From positions 1,394,001 through 1,458,000 of the forward strand of contig ML058550.1 of NCBI GenBank assembly GCA_003013855.2: a stretch of 64,000 nucleotides of DNA, read 5' to 3'. The notes under the pieces are model-generated. The model made no database searches and was not told the DNA's origin. It worked only from the letters and a program-made list of their open reading frames with translations. The position numbers and the translations under genes were made by a program. This document shows, one piece after another, positions 23,501 to 33,539 of the stretch (position 1 is the first letter of the stretch; each line of letters opens with the position of its first letter). Source of the stretch: Liriodendron chinense (lineage: Eukaryota > Streptophyta > Magnoliopsida > Magnoliales > Magnoliaceae).

Positions 23501-24095
23501 ACCACTGCTGGATGGACGACCCCGCATCGAAGGTGGGGCCCACAATGAATGGTCCGCATCACGAGTGGGCTCCCATGATGGGTGGTGGATATTGAAGATG
23601 AGCACCAGGTGATGGACAATAACATTGATGGTGGGCTCCACATGATGGATGACCTAGGTCAAGGTGGGCCCACATGAGGACAGTTCACATAGAAGGTCGG
23701 CCCCTAGTGATGAATGAACCACATCCAAGGCGGCCCCGCAATAATGGACAGACCACTTTGAAGTTGGGCCTCGCATGATGAACGATCCACATTAAAAGTG
23801 GGCCCCATATGATGGACAGCCCACATTCAATGTCCAAAATGATGGTTGACGTCCACATTTAATGTCCAACATGATGGACAGCCCAAGTCCAAGGTGGGCA
23901 CCACATGATGGATGACCTGGGGTTCGGAGCCTTGCCTCGTTGGTAGACTCTGCGGAGTTTCAACAGGGGTCTTGGTTCCAAAACCCATCAGTGGTGAAAA
24001 TCCACACTGGCTGACTAGGTGGGTGCGTTGCATGATTGACAAAAAAAAAAAAAAAAAAGGCTCCACATAATGGATGGTTTACATTGAATGCATAA
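23500..24095. repeat. Degenerate minisatellite of GTGGGCCCACATGATGGA units
   Basis: A run of roughly 40-46 bp units with the approximate core AAGGTGGGCCCACATGATGG, then A-GACC-CAT. It is visible about ten times between 23500 and 23920 and resumes after the SINE at 24059 (GGCTCCACATAATGGATGG). The units are strongly diverged. The array is split by the inserted SINE. Confidence 0.65.
23919..24058 (+). mobile_element. tRNA-derived SINE with poly(A) tail
   Basis: About 140 bp insertion in a minisatellite. A tRNA-like head contains A-box-like TTGCCTCGTTGG (23932-23943) and B-box-like GGTTCCAAAAC (23974-23984), 42 bases apart as in tRNA genes, followed by a short unrelated body and an A18 tail at 24041-24058. 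These are the RNA polymerase III promoter boxes of tRNA-derived SINEs. Because both flanks are minisatellite units, a target-site duplication cannot be told from the repeat itself. I do not recognise the family. Confidence 0.7.
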
Positions 24096-24400
24096 AATTT
24101 CAATAACCCATCATAATCGGTCTCTTCCATTCTGCCACTCATATGATACTTTGATCTGATTATAAGAAACATTTGTATAAATGTATCCCCGTGTTGTTGA
24201 GTATTTTGATTTAAGTTCTTTTTGGTATAAGAGTTATAATAGAATAACCTGGTTGAAGCGCAATGATCATACGTGTGTAATGCATTATATGTCTCATAAT
24301 AGGTCCCATTCTTATACCCTTTCCCGGGACTCAATGACTATTCATAGCTATTACATTGACACCAAAGAAGAGTTCGACCCAATGCTTTATTTCTGTCCTA
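24096..24400. other. Non-coding segment before element C
   Basis: AT-rich DNA without recognisable genes. The outer border of the 3' LTR of C may lie in or near it, but I found no second LTR copy to fix it. Confidence 0.35.
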
Positions 24401-25115
24401 GTTGATCCTGATTCGACATTAAAAGTATATTGATTGTTCTCCAATAACTGAATACTTTTTTCTGTAAAGACTTCATATTTGATTCCATCCATTTTCTTCC
24501 CTATAAGTTCCAGTATCGATAAGAATTCTAGTTCTTACTCTTCATATGTTATGGTATGAATATACCATAACTAGCACAGCGTAGACATGTGAAGGATCAA
24601 TCACCGTCTCTCCACTCAGATAACTACTCCGAATCCACGGAACTATCAGGAATCCTCAACCGATCTTCTTCAATCTCTCGGAAGGAATGCTCGAATCCAT
24701 AAGCAAAAGGAACCAAAACTCAAAGAGTAATTTTATAAAAGATGAATTGAATTCCTTCTTTCATGAATTAAAAGAGTATTTAAAGGCTAAAACATCGAAT
24801 AGAAACCCTAGGTATGTAATTAAAGAGCTCTAAATGAACTAGGAAAGAAAACGAATCGAATTAGAAAGTTCTTGCAAAAACTGCGCAATAGGATCACGCA
24901 TGATCGGGCGCCCAGTCAGGACTGGTCGGGCGCCCGATGAAGCAAAAATTCGTCCAGGGAGTTTGGACAGAAATTCAAGCAATTTCGGGCGCCCGGTCAA
25001 AGTTTGTCGGGCACAAGATGACCTGGTGGTCGGGCGCCCGAAATACGAGAGTTCAGTCCAGTAACTCTCTGGAACAATCGGGCTCATGGTCGGGCGCTCA
25101 GCTGGGTTGAATATT
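24400..25115 (-). repeat. Probable 3' LTR of element C (borders uncertain)
   Basis: This follows the integrase stop in element sense. It contains a minus-strand TATA-like TTTAAATA (24777-24784) and, upstream of it, the CGGGCGCCCG array. No second copy is in the window, so neither border can be proven. Confidence 0.45.
24904..25099. repeat. CGGGCGCCCG palindrome array in element C
   Basis: TCGGGCGCCCGA or one-to-two-change variants at 24904, 24926, 24985 and 25030, plus half or degenerate sites at 25006, 25078 and 25090. They tend to come in pairs with 10-13 bases between. The 12-mer is a perfect palindrome. The array begins about 120 bp upstream of the TATA-like box and overlaps the last codons of the integrase frame. 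Confidence 0.8.
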
Positions 25116-26330
25116 CAGAATTTTAGCCGTTGACTTGTCGCTTCGCTTGGATCCCTTCTGATGGTCCAGTTTATTCATGTAAGTTTCAGTGACCCCCTCT
25201 ACATCAATCCCCTCCACTTGAAAAGAACTCGACCTCGAGTTCTCGTTCGGCTCTGTTTCATAGTATTCAAACAAATCCGCCACATCGAACGTTTGTGAGA
25301 TTTCATACTCTTCCGGGAGGTCCACCACATAGGCATTATCACCTAGCCTTCTGAGAATCAGTACCGGCCCAATCTTCTTCTGTTTGAACTTGTTGTAAGT
25401 GCCGGTGGGGAACCGTTCTTTGCGCAAATGGACCATGACATGGTTCCCGACCTCAAACACCTTGGTGCGTCGATGTTTGTTAGCGTTCCTTGCGTAACTT
25501 TCATTGGATTCGACGAGCTTATCCCGAACTTCTGCATGTAACTTGGCAATTTGTTGGGCCATGTGCTTCGCAGCTATGCTCTTGCCCGGAATCTTTGGCA
25601 GCAGAACTAGGTCGAGAGTGTTTGGGGAGTTCATCCATAAACGATTTGAAATGGCAACTTTCCTGTGGATCGGTTCACCATATTATTGAAGGCGAACTTG
25701 GCTTGTGACAAGCTAGGTCCCATTGCTTTGGTTTATCCCCGGAAATACATCGTATAAGATTTCCCAACGTATAATTCGCCACTTCAGTCTGCCCATCTGT
25801 CTGCGGATGATATGCGCTACTAAATTGAAGTTGCGTTTCGAACTGACTCCACAAAGTTCGCCAAAACTGGCCTACGAACTTCGTGTCCCTATTGGAGGTG
25901 ATGGTCTTGGGAATGCCGTGTAATCGCACGATTTCTTGGAAGAAAAGATTGGCTACACCCGTCGCGTCATATGACTTCTTATAGGGGATGAAGTGAGCCA
26001 TCTTGGAGAACCTGTCTACCACCACGAACACGGAGTCCATACCACGTTGTGTATGTGGGAGACCTTGAATAAAATTCATGGAGATATCCTCCCAAGGGCT
26101 TTTTGGTACGAGTAATGGGGTGTAGAGACCCGTGTTTCGTGTGTGACCCTTGGAGGATTGGCAAATGTGGCATCGCCAAACCATCCGACCAACATCACGG
26201 CCTAGATGAGGCTAATAATATTGCTCATCGACTAGAGCCTTCGTTTTGTCTCGACCCAAGTAACCTCCAAGGCCACCCCCATGCAACTCGAGGATGATTT
26301 TCGCCCGGAGGGAGCATTGCGGAATGCATA
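25098..26330 (-). pseudogene. Element C integrase (broken)
   Basis: The zinc-binding part reads HGGGLGGYLGRDKT near 26285-26245, with Tyr where relatives have the second His, and CHICQSSKG (26184 frame). The core has FVVVDRFSKMAHF (first Asp) and TSNRDTKF, where family members have SDRD, so the second catalytic Asp is Asn here, then the Glu-containing YHPQTDGQTEVAN. The frame breaks at about 25675. Frame 25634-25098 carries the C-terminal half (HMAQQIAKLHAEV, KKIGPVLILRRLGDNAYVVD, ISQTFDVADLFEY, SSSFQVEGIDVEG). No chromodomain is recognised. His-to-Tyr and Asp-to-Asn are both transition changes. Confidence 0.82.
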
Positions 26331-26940
26331 GTCGATTACCATAGAAGAGGAAACCGTCTTATATGAGGAAATCACTCGGTCTACTTTCATTGACTGTCAG
26401 CCATATGTCCTTGAATTCATCGTCTTCAGCGTAAAGCTCCTTGAGACAGTCGAATCTAACAAATTCCGTGCTCATAACGACGAGAAGGTCGGCACCGCGG
26501 CTTAAGGCATCAGCCACCTTGTTTTGTTGACCGGACTTATGCTTTAAAACAAATGTGAATTCCTGTAAAAACGAAATCCACCTGGCATGTACACGGCTAA
26601 CATTAGTCTAGCTATTAATAAACTTCAAGGCTTGATGGTCGGTAAAAAGAACAAACTCCCTCTGAATGAGGTAGTGTCGCCAATGTCGAAGAGCATGTAC
26701 CACCACGTACAACTATATTTCATACGTGGACCACTTCTTGAGGGTGTCACTGAGCTTCTCACTGTAGAAGGCTACGGGCCTGCCGTCTTAAGATAAAACT
26801 GCTCCAATACCCACATAGGACGCATCATAGTCCACTTCGAAGACCTTGTCGAAACTGGGTAAAACAAGAACCGGTGTGGATGATAATTTATGCTTGATTT
26901 CCGCAAAGCTACGATCAGCTTCTTCCGTCCACTGAAACGG
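26331..26940 (-). pseudogene. Element C RNase H (badly decayed)
   Basis: Reading across several stops gives ADRSFAEIKHKLSSTPVLVL, FEVDYDASYVGIGAVLS and DGRPVAFYSEKLSD, then FTDHQALKFINS and SGQQNKVADALSRG, the usual gypsy RNase H blocks. At least three in-frame stops are visible between them. It is non-functional but complete in outline. Confidence 0.7.
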
Positions 26941-27617
26941 TCATTTCTTCATACAGTCCGTGATTGGTGCTACGATTGTACTGAAATTCCTAACAAAGCG
27001 ACAATAAAATGTGGCCAACCTATGAAAACTATGAACTTCATGGATGTTGGTGGGGGTAGGCCACTCACAGATGGCTTTCACTTTGTCTTCATCGACCCAG
27101 ATACCAGTAGATGATACTACGAACCCCAAGAATAACAAATAGTCTGTCATAAAACTGCACTTTTTCAAGTTCAAATGTAACTTGTTTTCTTGTAGCACTT
27201 GAAGGACTTGTCTGAGGTGTTCAACATGCTCTGCTTCTCCCTGACTATATATCAGTATGTCGTCAAAGTATACCATGACGAATTTGCCTATGAATGGTTT
27301 TAGGACTTGATTCATAAAGCACATGAAAGTACTTGGGACATTCGACAACCCGAAGGGCATCACCAACCATTCGTACAACCGATCCTTGGTTTTAAAAGCT
27401 GTTTTCCATTTGTCATCGGGCGGACACGAATTTGGTGATACCCACTGCATAAATCTAGCTTTAAAAATACTCTGGACCCCTCAAGCATATCCAGCATGTC
27501 ATCAAGTCGGGGAATATGGAATCTGTACTTGATGGTGATTTTGTTAATAGCTCTGCTATCAACACACATACGCCAACTTCCATCCTTCTTTGGTGTTAAT
27601 AAAGAAGGACTGCACAA
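26941..27617 (-). pseudogene. Element C reverse transcriptase (frameshifted)
   Basis: Frame 27617-27360: SPSLLTPKKDGSWRMCVDSR, INKITIKYRFHIPRLDDML and FLKLDLCSGYHQIRV. The reading then shifts to frame 27450-26941: TAFKTKDRLYEWLVMPFGL, STFMCFMNQVLKPF, the catalytic VYFDDILIYS, HLRQVLQVLQENKLHLNLKK and the thumb FHRLATFYCRFVRNFS. The break lies between 27360 and 27450. Several substitutions at conserved places also suggest decay. Confidence 0.82.
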
Positions 27618-28055
27618 GGACCCATACTCTCCCTGAATAGTCCCTTGTTCAATAACTCCACTTGACCTTGGAGAATCTCACATTCCTTTGGGCTCATTCG
27701 GTAATGTGGTCAATTGAACAAATTAGCGCCCGGGATAAAATCGATATGGTGCTGAATATCTAGCATCGGAGGTAACCCATGAGGAAGGTCTTCGGGCCAA
27801 ATCTCCCAAAATTCATTCAACAATAGTTGTAGGGCTGGTGGAATATTTGATACTTCTTGAACTTCACCTTTAACTACTACGGCAAAGATTTCACCAATCT
27901 CCTTAGTTTCATGTATGAATTCTCGTAGGGCAATGAGGAAACTCCCCTCCACTTTAGAAGCCCTCCGGCACCCTAGGAGCTAGAACCCTCTTCCGTCCAT
28001 CCTTAATGAACGTGTAAGTGTTATCACGCCCACGATGGGTCGCATCTCGATCCAA

Positions 28056-28424
28056 CTACCATGGGCGACCGAGAAGCATATGGCACGCTTCCATGTCTAC
28101 GACATCGCATAAAATTTTATCCTTGTAACTTCTACCAATTGAAAATGAGAAGAGGCATTGTTCAATTACCTTAGTGTCTCCGACCTTCTTGATCCATCCA
28201 ATGGAATACGAGGCTGGGTGCTTTGTAGTCGAAAGACGGAGCTTGTCCACCATAACTTTGGATACTATGTTCTTGCTACTCCCACTATCGATGATGATGT
28301 CACACACTTTCCCATTCACTGTGCAACGGGTACGAAAGATGTTGTGGCGCTGGGGGTGTACTTCTTGCCGTGGTGTATAATATAATCGCCTAATAACCAA
28401 GGACTCACCTCGATCCTCTGTCAA
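28056..28424 (-). pseudogene. Element C aspartic protease
   Basis: A 122-codon frame with the active site CDIIIDSGSSKNIVSKVMV (DSG) and the second signature CHMLLGRPW. It is in the same frame as the gag end and separated from it only by a TAG (DDTE*LTEDRGE), a probable C-to-T change. It stops right after GRPW. The enzyme would cleave the polyprotein. Confidence 0.8.
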
Positions 28425-29528
28425 CTATTCTGTGTCGTCTTCCTCTTCTTCAGCAATTTGATCAAATTCTTCACCGATGTCCCCTTCTTCCACATATTCT
28501 TCTTCATGACCACCCTCATTAGTGGCTAAATTGGCGGTGGGGCGTTGAGGGCACACATTGGATAAGTGACCCGGTTGGCCACAATAGAAGCAATTGCCAA
28601 GCCTCGGTCGAGCGTAAGGATTAGGGGCTCGGCTTGGACCCACTATCGTAGAGATGATTCTCTGTGGCCTAGATAGACCACTTCCTGCATCGTGGTTCAC
28701 GGTCGGAGGTTGTTGTGGACACCCACCAACTGATTATTTTCGCTTAGACAAGGTCGTATCCTGCATGGGACTCGTCGTAGGTACGTGGGCTGATGGATAA
28801 ATCCGTGCAGGCATTCGGGTGAGTTGTGTTTCTACTTGGGTAGCCATTCGGGATGCATCCCCAACAGTCCAGATCGGAAGAAGATGGATTCAATCCTGGA
28901 TTGCGGGTCATAGGCCACCAATGAATCTCGCGGTTTTTGAGATTTTGTCTCAGATAATTTGTTTCGTATTGTCAATCGTCGATCTCAGTCTGATATTCGG
29001 TGACAGTCCTAGACCCTTTTTTGCAATTCCAATATTGCTAGAACAATATCTAATCATAGTCGCTAGGTAAAAACCTAGATTTCAATAGTCGTTTCATCCT
29101 GGGCCAAGTGCGGATGGGCAACTTGTTTTGCCGGATATGGGAAGTTTGTAACTATTCTCACCATGCGGATGCACCGGATTTTAGCCTGTAGGCCACAAGC
29201 TTTACTTGTTTATCTACCGGGACACCGACATAATAAAAAAGCCTTTCGATTTCCGCAAGCCAATCAATGAAGGCTTCGATGCTTAATGAGTCATTGAAAG
29301 AGGGAAGCTCACCTTTGCCTTGGAAGCCTCTGCCATTGTGATCCGCGCTTGCATCTCCCTGTGCGGCTTGTTGAACAATGATATCCTCGATGTCTTCATC
29401 GTTATGTTCCTCGTCATCATGTTCGGCCCTTCGAAGTGCTAATTGTGGTGCTTGAGGGAATACTGGATTATTCCGTGCTACAACCGCTGGTTGAGGTGCA
29501 TCGACTTGAGCTTGAGGCTGGGGTAGAG
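28425..29528 (-). pseudogene. Element C gag, interrupted by element G
   Basis: Frame 29541-29158 (the first bases belong to G): acidic N-part, GELPSFNDSLSIEAFIDWLA, FYYVGVPVDKQVKLVAYRLKSGASAW (capsid-like domain). After a decayed stretch (29157-28701), frame 28700-28425 has the zinc knuckle CFYCGQPGHLSNVC and an acidic end. The N-terminus is cut at 29529, where TGTCACGCCCC of element G begins. Confidence 0.78.
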
Positions 29529-30035
29529 TGTCACGCCCCAAATTCGGTTCTCGACGTCTATTTGCCGTAACCCGAATTTAGAGGTGGCAGCCTCCGTAGT
29601 ACCCCGATCTCGGATCCTAACCCCACACACCAGGTTCCAATCCTGGGATACAACAAGGAGGATTTTAGGGTCTGAATTTTTATTTTTTTGAAACATGAGC
29701 ATCACCATATGAGTATCATTAAAGACAATCACAATATTTTCACTAAGTCATTTCGTTTACATACAGTACTGAAAGGTACATACATAATGCGTAAATATAA
29801 AAACTGTGCACAATCCGACACCTCCTGCTACTGCACTCCCAACTCCAACTCAACATTACTGATACACTCTGGTATAACCTGAGTATAACAAACACGCATA
29901 AGCTTCCAATGAAGCTTTGTGAGTGCGTGTGTACGTGCGCAATACATATGAAAAGCATGATAAATATCAGAGTAAGCAGTAAAGCATGATGAGAAATCTA
30001 AACCAAAACTTAGCCAAATTAGACTACAAAATCAT

Positions 30036-30150
30036 GTGATATGAATAACCAGCCCACCACGGCTATGCAGGTATGCAATACAAATAACTAGCCTACCATG
30101 GTTATACAAGCGTGCAATACAGGTAACCAGCCTACCAAGGCCATATACTC
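30036..30150. repeat. Three short tandem units in element G
   Basis: About 48-bp units with the core AATAACCAGCCCACCACGGC, then TATGCAGGTATGCAATACA, near 30045, 30093 and 30128. They are degenerate. Confidence 0.55.
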
Positions 30151-31999
30151 ATACTATGCAATGGCCTACAGGGCCTAATGTCACATACAATGATCCAATG
30201 CATGGATGCAAATCACCACCTCTCAATACAGTGGTCCAGATACGAACAGTCATGTCGCGATCACCTAAGCAATGCAGGACTCGAACTGGTAGCTCGCCCA
30301 GTGTGGTAGCTCGCCCAGGCTTACAGCCCCGCCCACATCACACCCGCTCACATCAGGACCGTCCAACACCATACAGAACACAGTCATATCACTAATACCA
30401 ATACCATCTCTGAAACGGAACATCACCGGGGTCTCACAGACCTCACTACTCACCAAGAGAATGTGAAAGCCTATCTGGTGCAATAGCGGACCTACTCACA
30501 GCTGGTCAAAGTCAACCCACTTTGTCAACACTCTTCCGGTAGGTTAGGTCAAGCCTCCTTCCAAACTGACCACGTGCAGTGGAAAACACCGCTGTCTGAT
30601 ATTCGGCATACTGGTGTATGATTAAACCACCCAGTCCTTGAATGGAGCACCCACCTTGGTACCAACGGGATCAGGGACTTTCACCCATGGACATCTTTGG
30701 CATCTAGTTTAAAGATCACATATTTTCGGTGTTCTGCAAACCACGATGAAGCTGTGGTTACAATGTAGTAACCATGTTATGTGCGGCACAAGCAAACGGT
30801 GCGAAATGCAACCAGCATACAAACGTGGGACGACATGCCCGTGCAAGTCTCTAAAGAGCACCATAAAACTATAGGGTCTCAAATACAATGTCACCGTCAA
30901 TTGGTAATGAACTGCACGACAATCCCAGCCGCTATGGCCAGTTGATACAAGACAATCAGATGAGCCAAGCATTCATGATGCATGAGCCAAGCATACAGTA
31001 TGAGTGCCAACAAGTAGTCAATCTACCACGATGACAATAAATCAATCTAGTCCAACCTATTTGAGATATGATTAAGATGAGGGGACACATATGAATGATC
31101 GAGTCATAGTGCGGGATGTCGCTAGCCAGGGAATCTCGCACCAAAGGCTACAAGGTATGCTAAGTTATTCCTACCATACAGTGTAAGCCAGGATGGTAAA
31201 CTCCTATCCTCAAATAGTCTCATACCAATTGGAGAGGTTTGCGATGGAGAGCACGTGAATTGTATTTGCGCGACTATATCTCGAATGCTTTATGAATGCG
31301 TTTATGCCCTAGCGGTCCCCGACTAACAATGGTGATTCAGGATGCATACTCATTACACATGCATGGTGGTCGTCAAAGCATATAGTATATAAATCGCATA
31401 AGGGTATTCCAAACAACACTACGTGTGGCAACAGATATACTAAAAACAGCATAAAAAGATAATTCACTTATAAAGAGATAGGACCCGAGACGGATGGTAT
31501 ACAACAACACAGATGGTCCAACAATTGAACGGTGTGCATCAACCTTCAACACTCAGACAACCCAAACGAAAAGGGAATGGTTGAATACGCTACCATCATA
31601 TCAAAGGTAGAACCTATTTGAACAGCAAGAGTAGAATACCCAAAATCATGCCGAGACCCATAATCATGTAGTACAATTGAGATAAACACAATAATGGTCC
31701 GTAAAAGGAATGTCATAGAACGGGTTGCAAGATAGACAGGTCATGATAGAGAATCATAAACGGTAGGGTAATCTGAGATAGATGGTCAATACGATGAGGT
31801 CCAAAAAGGGACGAAAGGTCTAACCTCATACTGCAAGATAGGCTCCATATAATGGATAGCCTAGATGACATACTAACGTCGAGAATAAGCCCCATACTCG
31901 TCCTAAAGGTAAACGGATGGTGTGGATGGGATATATATGATATGGTGGTCTTTAATAGTTAGGTACAAGGGTAGGAAGGGTGAGTCATATGAGTATACA

Positions 32000-32130
32000 A
32001 CAAGCTGAGTTACCAAGATCAATCAACATGGTGAGTCAACAAGGTGAGTTAATAAGGTAGGTTGACAAGGCGGGTCAACATGTTGAGTTAACAAGGTGAA
32101 TGGACAAGACGGTTCAATAGGGTGAGTTTA
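32000..32130. repeat. GGTGAGTCAACAA-type micro-array in element G
   Basis: Seven or eight diverged units of 15-20 bp, each about AAGGTGAGTTAACAAGG or its GGTTGACAAGG variants, in 130 bp. No coding meaning. Confidence 0.55.
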
Positions 32131-32269
32131 AGAAGGTAGCCCTATGACTTGGATCGAACGAACTTTAGGAATTCCCATGCATCCAGATCTATATGACCTT
32201 TCAACAAGGGTTTACACAACTAATCATCAAGGTGGATCCACGGGATGGACAATGCGGTCATTTGAACAC

Positions 32270-33183
32270 GTACACTCAGGTGGTCCCAAGGCCATCATGT
32301 ACATTACATGCTAGGGTCCATTCATTTGGATGGTTTGGATCAAGCACAAAATTAAGACGATCTCAATGTACTGCTAGACATTCGCATCATAGTGGGTGTC
32401 ATACGGCAGCCCCATGGTTGGGTCCCGACCCGACCCAATTGTTCTCTGCCCTTGGTCCACTTGAGATTGGATTTATCTCATCTTGGGGCGGTCCACAGCC
32501 TCAAATGATATGCAAGGACAAATGGGTGGAATGGATAAAACATATACATAATAGGTGGGCCTAAGAGAGGATGGCCTAGATCAAACACATGCATCACGGG
32601 GGACCCATGGGGTTGGGCCACCTGCTGGGTCAGCGTGCCCAAGCACGCTGCCCAGAGAGTGGTGCCCAAGAAGTTTTAAATCAAGTTGGTATTTATGTTT
32701 TCCCCTTCATCCAGACCTGTGACACAGGTCCGGATGTCAAACAAACATCAAGGTGTGCCTTAGGAGGGCTTCAATGGTAGCCGTTCAATCTCCACTATTT
32801 CTCATGGTGGGGCCCACATGGTCTATGGATCAAGATGATATTGGTGTGGTCCCTTCATACAGGTCTATGTGACCTCATCAACGGTATTGGATGGCAAGAA
32901 AACATCATGGTGGGCCATAGGAAAGTCCCAATGGTGGGCATTTCTGTCCCAAATGTTTCTCATGGTGTGGCCCATCTGATATTTGGATCTGTCCCATTTC
33001 TGGACCTAGACCTGAAAGTGATTTGACAAAATGAATGGATGGAGTGGATAATACATATACAACATGGTGGATCCCATGAGTGGGCCAGCTGCTCACGCCC
33101 AAATTGGGTTATCCGTCCCAACGTTGCTGGGCAGCGGCTCCAGCAACATATATTTTATATGTGTACATCTTTCTTTCTTTCTT

Positions 33184-33263
<80 letters not shown>

Positions 33264-33530
33264 AACAAGTTGGGCCCACTAGTGAACAATCCAATCCAAT
33301 CCATCCATCAGATTGTCCAACCCAAAAAGGGCCTAAGGAGATCTGGTTTTGGCATTTTAGATGGTCTGAAATCATTGAGGTGGACCTTAGAAAGATATCA
33401 ACAGTGGGCATTGTTTCCAAAGGCATGGCCCACTTGAGATTTGGATCTTATTCATTTTTCAGCCTTTGGCCTAAAATGATCCAGAGAAACATATGGACAG
33501 TGAAGATTTAACAAATACATCAAGTTGGGC
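32270..33530. repeat. GGGCCCACC/TGATGT repeat modules in element G
   Basis: Several diverged modules share phrases also seen in F: ATCAAGTTGGTATTTATGTT, GGCCCATCTGATATTTGGATC, CAAAATGAATGGATGGAGTGG and TACATCAAGTTGGGCC. Hairpin-rich linkers lie between modules, for example AGCGTGCCCAAGCACGCT near 32631 and GTTGCTGGGCAGCGGCTCC near 33124. Confidence 0.6.
33188..33260. repeat. (TA)n microsatellite
   Basis: About 36 TA dinucleotides. All long Ile-Tyr reading frames here are translations of this repeat. Confidence 0.92.
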
Positions 33531-33539
33531 CAGCACGAG

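Larger units (their letters stand above)
24400..29528 (-). mobile_element. Ty3/gypsy element C (chromovirus-like), 3' part
   Basis: Minus strand, from the insertion point at 29528 downward: gag (29528-28425), protease, RT, RNase H, integrase, and a 3' LTR-like region from about 25115 leftward. The 5' end of gag and the 5' LTR are not next to it, because element G interrupts gag at 29529. They would lie beyond the right edge of the window. Domain order PR-RT-RH-IN is that of Ty3/gypsy, and integrase phrases such as VVVDRFSKMAHFI are typical of the chromovirus branch. The left border is approximate. Confidence 0.75.
29529..33539 (-). mobile_element. Long LTR-like element G, left part
   Basis: Starts TGTCACGCCCCAAATTCGG exactly inside the gag of C, so in minus sense it ends GGGGCGTGACA, a common terminus of long gypsy (Tekay/Del-like) LTRs. 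No protein-coding capacity is recognised over 4 kb. It continues at 62537 on the other side of element E: GTTGGGCC phrases and the GGGCCCACC modules are on both sides. The right end is outside the window, so it is at least 5.4 kb. The expected target duplication is TAGAG (29524-29528). Confidence 0.6.

Noticed and set aside
33039..33511. Open frames rich in Ile-Tyr on both strands
   Set aside because: They are translations of the (TA)n microsatellite at 33188-33260.
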